Assembly (NCBI GenBank): GCA_037953625.1
Contig: CM075653.1
Coordinates: 310,001-374,000 of the forward strand
Source of the DNA: Crotalaria pallida
Taxonomy: Eukaryota; Streptophyta; Magnoliopsida; Fabales; Fabaceae
DNA length: 64,000 nucleotides
Reading direction: 5' to 3'
The notes under the pieces were generated by a model. It saw nothing but the letters and a program-made list of their open reading frames with translations. It did no database searches and had not been told where the DNA came from. Position numbers and translations under genes: made by a program. Of this stretch, positions 60,201 to 64,000 are shown piece by piece (the stretch's first letter is position 1; each line of letters starts with the position of its first letter).

Positions 60201-63200
60201 AAATAGGGATGAAAAAATACAAGATGCTTCGTAGAGATGAGTTTTTTTATACATAATGAAAAAATCTTGAAAATTGTGTATTTAAGGCTTGGATGACTTG
60301 AGTTTTCCAGAAAATGTGGAAAAACATGAAAATTGTGGTCTTAAGGCTTGGATGCCTTGATTTTTTGCCAATATTCAAAAACATGGATGATAAAATACGA
60401 GGTGCTTTGGTGAGATGAGTTTTTTTACCCATAATAAAAAAAATCACTAAAATTGTTTATTTAAGGCTTCGATGCTTCGATACCTTCATTTTCTTCCAAT
60501 ATTCAAAAGTTGAGATGATAAAATACAAGATGCTTCGATGAGATGAGTTTTTTACACATAATGAAAAAATCATGATAATTGTGTATTTAAGGCTTGGATT
60601 GGATGACTTGAGTTTTCCAGAAAAAGTGGAAAAACATGAAAACTGTGGTCTAAAGGCTTCGATGCCTTGATTTTTTGCCAATATTGAAAAATAGCGATGA
60701 TAAATTCAATAGCAATGAGTTTTTTACACATAATGAAAAAATCATGAAAATTGTGTATTTAAGGCTTAGATGACCTGACTTTTCCAGAATAAGTAGAAAA
60801 ACTTTAAAACTGTGATCTTAAGGCTTGGATGCCTTGATTTTTTGCCAATATTAAAAAACAGGGATGTAAAATACAAGATGCTACGGTGAGATGAGTTTTT
60901 TACACATAATGAAAAAATCACTAAAATTGTGTATTGAAGGCTTGGATGACATAATTTTTCCAGAAAAAGTGGAATAACATGAAAATTGTGGTCTTAATGC
61001 TTGGATCCCTTGATTTTCTTCCAAAATTAAAACATAGGGATGAAAAAAATACAAGATGCTAAAGTGAGAGGAGTTTTTTACCCAAATGAAAATTTACCAA
61101 AATTGTGTATTTAAGGCTTGGATGACATGAGTTTTCCAGAAAAAGTGGAAAAACATGAAAATTGTGGTCTTAAGGCATGGATGTCTTGATTTTCTGCCAA
61201 TATTGAAAAATAGGGATGATAATTAAATATTCTTCGATGAGATGAGTTTTTTTACACATAATGAAAAAATCATGAAAATTGCGTATTTAAGGCTTGGATG
61301 ACATGACATGAGTTTTCTAGAAAAAGTGAAAAACGTGAAAATTGTGGTCTTAAGGCTTGGATGCCTTGATTTTCTACCAATATTCAAAAATAGGATGATA
61401 AAATACGAGGTGCTGAGAAGAGATGAGTTTTTTATATATAATAAAAAATCATGAAAATTGCGTATTTAAGGCTTGGATGACATTTTTTCCAGAAAAAGTG
61501 GAAAAACATGAAAACTGCGGTCTTAAGGATCGGATACCTTGATTTTCTACCAATATTCAAAAATAGGGATGATAAAATACAATATGCTGGGATGAGATGA
61601 GTTTTTTACACATAATGAAATATTCATGAAAATTGCGTATTTAAGGCTTGGATGAGTTGTGTTTTCAAGAAAAAGTAGAAAAACATGAAAATTGTGGTCT
61701 TAAGGTTTAGAAGCCTTGATTTTCTTCCAAAATTAAAAAATAGGGATGATAAAATACAAGATGCTTCAATAAGATGAATTTTTTAGACATAAGGAAATAA
61801 TCTTGAAAATTGTGTATTTAAGGCTTGGATGAGTTGAGTTTTCCAGAAAAGGTGGAAAAACATGAAAACTGGGTCTTAAAGCATGGATGCCTTGATTGTT
61901 AGCCAATATTCAAAAACATGGATGATAAAATACAAGATGTTTCGATGAGATGATTTTTTTACACATAATGAACAAGTCATGAAAATTGTGTATTTAACTC
62001 TTGTCTGACTTGAGTTTTCCCGAAAATGTGGAAAAACATGAAAATTGTTGTCTTAAGACTTGGATGCCTTGATTTTCTGCCAATATTAAAAAAACAGGTA
62101 TGATAAATACAAGATGCTACAGTGAGATGAGGTTTTTACATACCCATAATGAAAAAATCACTAAAACTGTGTATTGATGGCTTGGATGACATGAGTTTTC
62201 CAGAAAAAGTGAAATAACATGAAAATTGTGGTCTTAAGGCTAGGAAGTCTTGATTTTCTGCCAATATTAAAAAATAGGGATGATAAAATACAAGATGCTT
62301 CGATGAGATGAGTTTTTTTAACACATAATGAAAAAATCATTAAAAATATGTATTTAAGGCTTGGATGACTTGAGTTTTTCAGAAAATGTAGAAAAACATG
62401 AAAATCGTGGTCTTAAGGCTATGATACCTTGATTTTCTGCCAATATTCAAAAATAGGGATGATAAAATACAAGATGCTGAAATGAGATACGTGTTTTTTA
62501 CACATAATGAAAAAATCATGAAAATTGTGTATTTAAGGCTTGAATGACTTGAGTTTTCCAGAAAAAGTGGAAAAACATGAAAATTGTGGTCTTAAGGCTT
62601 GAATGCCTTGATTTTCTGCCAAAATTCAAAAAAGGGATAATAAAATATCAGATGCTACGGTGAGATGAGTTTTTTTACACATAATGAAAAAATCACTAAA
62701 ATTGTGTATTTAAGGCTTGGATGACATGAGTTTTCCAGAAAAAGTGGAATAACATGAAAATTGTGATCTTAAGGTTTGGATGCCTCTATTAACTTCCTAT
62801 ATTTAAAAATTGGGATGATAAATTAAATATGCTTCGATGAGATGAGTTTGTTACACACAATGAAAAATCATGATGAAAATTGTGTATTTAAGGCTTGGAT
62901 GACTTAAGTTTTCCAAAAAAAAAAATGGGAAAACATGAAAATTGAGGTCTTAAGGCTTGGATGCCTTGATTTTCTTCCAATACTAAAAGACAGGGACGAT
63001 AAAATACAAGATGCTATGGTGAGATGAGTTTTTTATACATAATGGAAAAATCACTAAATTGTGTATTTAAGACTTGGATGACATGAGTTTTCTAGAGAAA
63101 GTGGAAAAACATGAAAGTTGTGGTCTTAAGGCTTGGATGCCATGATTTTCTTTCAATATTCAAAAATAGGGATGATAAAATACAAGATGCTTCGATGAGA

Positions 63201-64000
63201 TTTGTTTTTTTTACACATAATGAAAAAATCATTAAAATTGTGAATTTAATACTTGGATGACTTGAGTTTTGGTGAAAACATGAAAATTGTGATCTTAAGG
63301 CTTGGATGCATTGATTTTCTGTCAATATTAAAAAACAGGGATGATAAAATACAGGATGCTGAGATGAGTATTTTACTCATAATGAAAAAATCATGAAATT
63401 TGTGTATTTAAGGCTACGATGACTTGAGTTTTCAGAAAAAAAAAGTGTAAAACATGAAAATTGTGCTCTTAAGGCTTGGATGCCTTGATTTTCTGCCAAA
63501 TTTCAAAAAAGGATAATAAAATACCATATGCTACGGTGAGATAAGTTTTTTACACATAATGAAAAAATCACTAAAATTGTGTATTTAAGGCTTGGATGAC
63601 ATGAGTTTTCCAGAAAAAGTGGAATAACATGAAAATTGTGATCTTAAGGTTTGGATGTCTTGATTATGTACCTATATTGAAAAATAGGGATGATAGATTA
63701 AATATGCTTCGATGAGATGAGTTCGTTACACATAATGAAAAATCATGATGAAAATTGTGTATTTAAGGCTTTGATGACTTGAGTTTTCCAAAAAAATGGA
63801 AAAACATGAAAATTGTGGTCTTAAGGCTTGGATGCCTTGATTTTCTTCCAATACTAAAAGACAAGGACGATAAAATACAAGATGCTATGGTGATATGAGT
63901 TTTTTATACATAACGAAAAAATCACTAAATTGTGTATTTAAGGCTTGGATGACTTGAGTTTTCCAGAAAAAGTGGAAAAACATGAAAGTTGTGGTCTTAA
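54262..64000. repeat. Satellite array, segment 4 (about 55 monomers, continues past window)
   Basis: Same 177-bp family. The stretch 54269-56369 is repeated at 61890-64000 with an offset of 7.62-7.63 kb, kept over at least four landmarks. The stretch about 56380-61570 follows the monomer order of 40750-44928 and 21520-26400. Monomers fall into linked types: CTACGGTGAG units tend to carry ATCACTAAAA and GGAATAACATG, whereas CTGAGATGAG units carry ATCATGAAAA and GGAAAAACATG. A direct local duplication of about 0.5 kb is seen at 59100-59470 and 59640-60010. Confidence 0.94.

Noticed and set aside
18951..63325. Many minus-strand frames of 60-110 codons in the satellite with similar peptides (for example starting MAENQGIQAL)
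   Set aside because: They are the same repeat unit read in one frame, differ by frequent stops and indels, have no start context and no known family. The repetition, not coding, explains the similarity.
15869..64000. CRISPR-like array
   Set aside because: Repeats are head-to-tail with no unique spacers and the context is plant nuclear DNA.

Overview
This is a stretch of plant nuclear heterochromatin, almost certainly from a dicot that I cannot name to species. No intact single-copy host gene is visible. Three kinds of evidence point to a plant: Ty1/copia SIRE-type, Ty3/gypsy Tat-type and Tekay/Del-like LTR elements; CACTA (En/Spm) transposons with plant-only transposase domains; and a fragment of a plant-specific tau-class glutathione S-transferase. 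The substrate is an AT-rich satellite with a monomer of about 177 bp, about 150 monomers in all (15869-16566, 17871-26475, 37109-44928, 54262-64000). Mobile elements have broken it up.

Layout. (1) 1-8180: a large non-autonomous LTR element (LARD-like), minus strand, with 3.4 kb LTRs around a 2.3 kb non-coding interior; the window cuts its downstream LTR. It sits in the 5' LTR of the next element. (2) 8181-15868: a non-autonomous Tat-lineage Ty3/gypsy element, plus strand. It keeps gag and protease (one in-frame stop), has lost reverse transcriptase, RNase H and integrase, and carries a 738-codon antisense gene with a well-formed 91-bp intron. (3) 16567-about 17870: a truncated CACTA end in the satellite. 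(4) 26476-37105: a complete 10.6 kb CACTA transposon with matching ends and a CCA target duplication. It holds a decayed TNPD-like transposase, a multi-exon TNPA/Transposase_24-like gene and, in the last intron of the latter, the first exon of a tau GST. (5) 44929-54261: a very young SIRE-type copia element, minus strand. Its 1530-bp LTRs look identical by eye and it has a perfect TGGAT target duplication. It lacks integrase and most of protease, yet carries an extra 398-aa ORF where SIRE elements have an env-like gene.

How the parts relate. The nesting gives an order: satellite first, then Tat element and CACTA elements, then the LARD in the Tat LTR (LTRs roughly 0.7-0.8 percent different by eye), then the copia element. 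Three of the four larger elements lack their own catalytic core and the CACTA transposase is broken, so the locus is mostly elements that would need proteins from elsewhere. Insertion sites can be read against uninterrupted satellite monomers, which act as natural empty sites. Long blocks of the satellite array are themselves duplicated (for example a 7.62 kb offset between about 54.27-56.37 kb and 61.89-64.0 kb).
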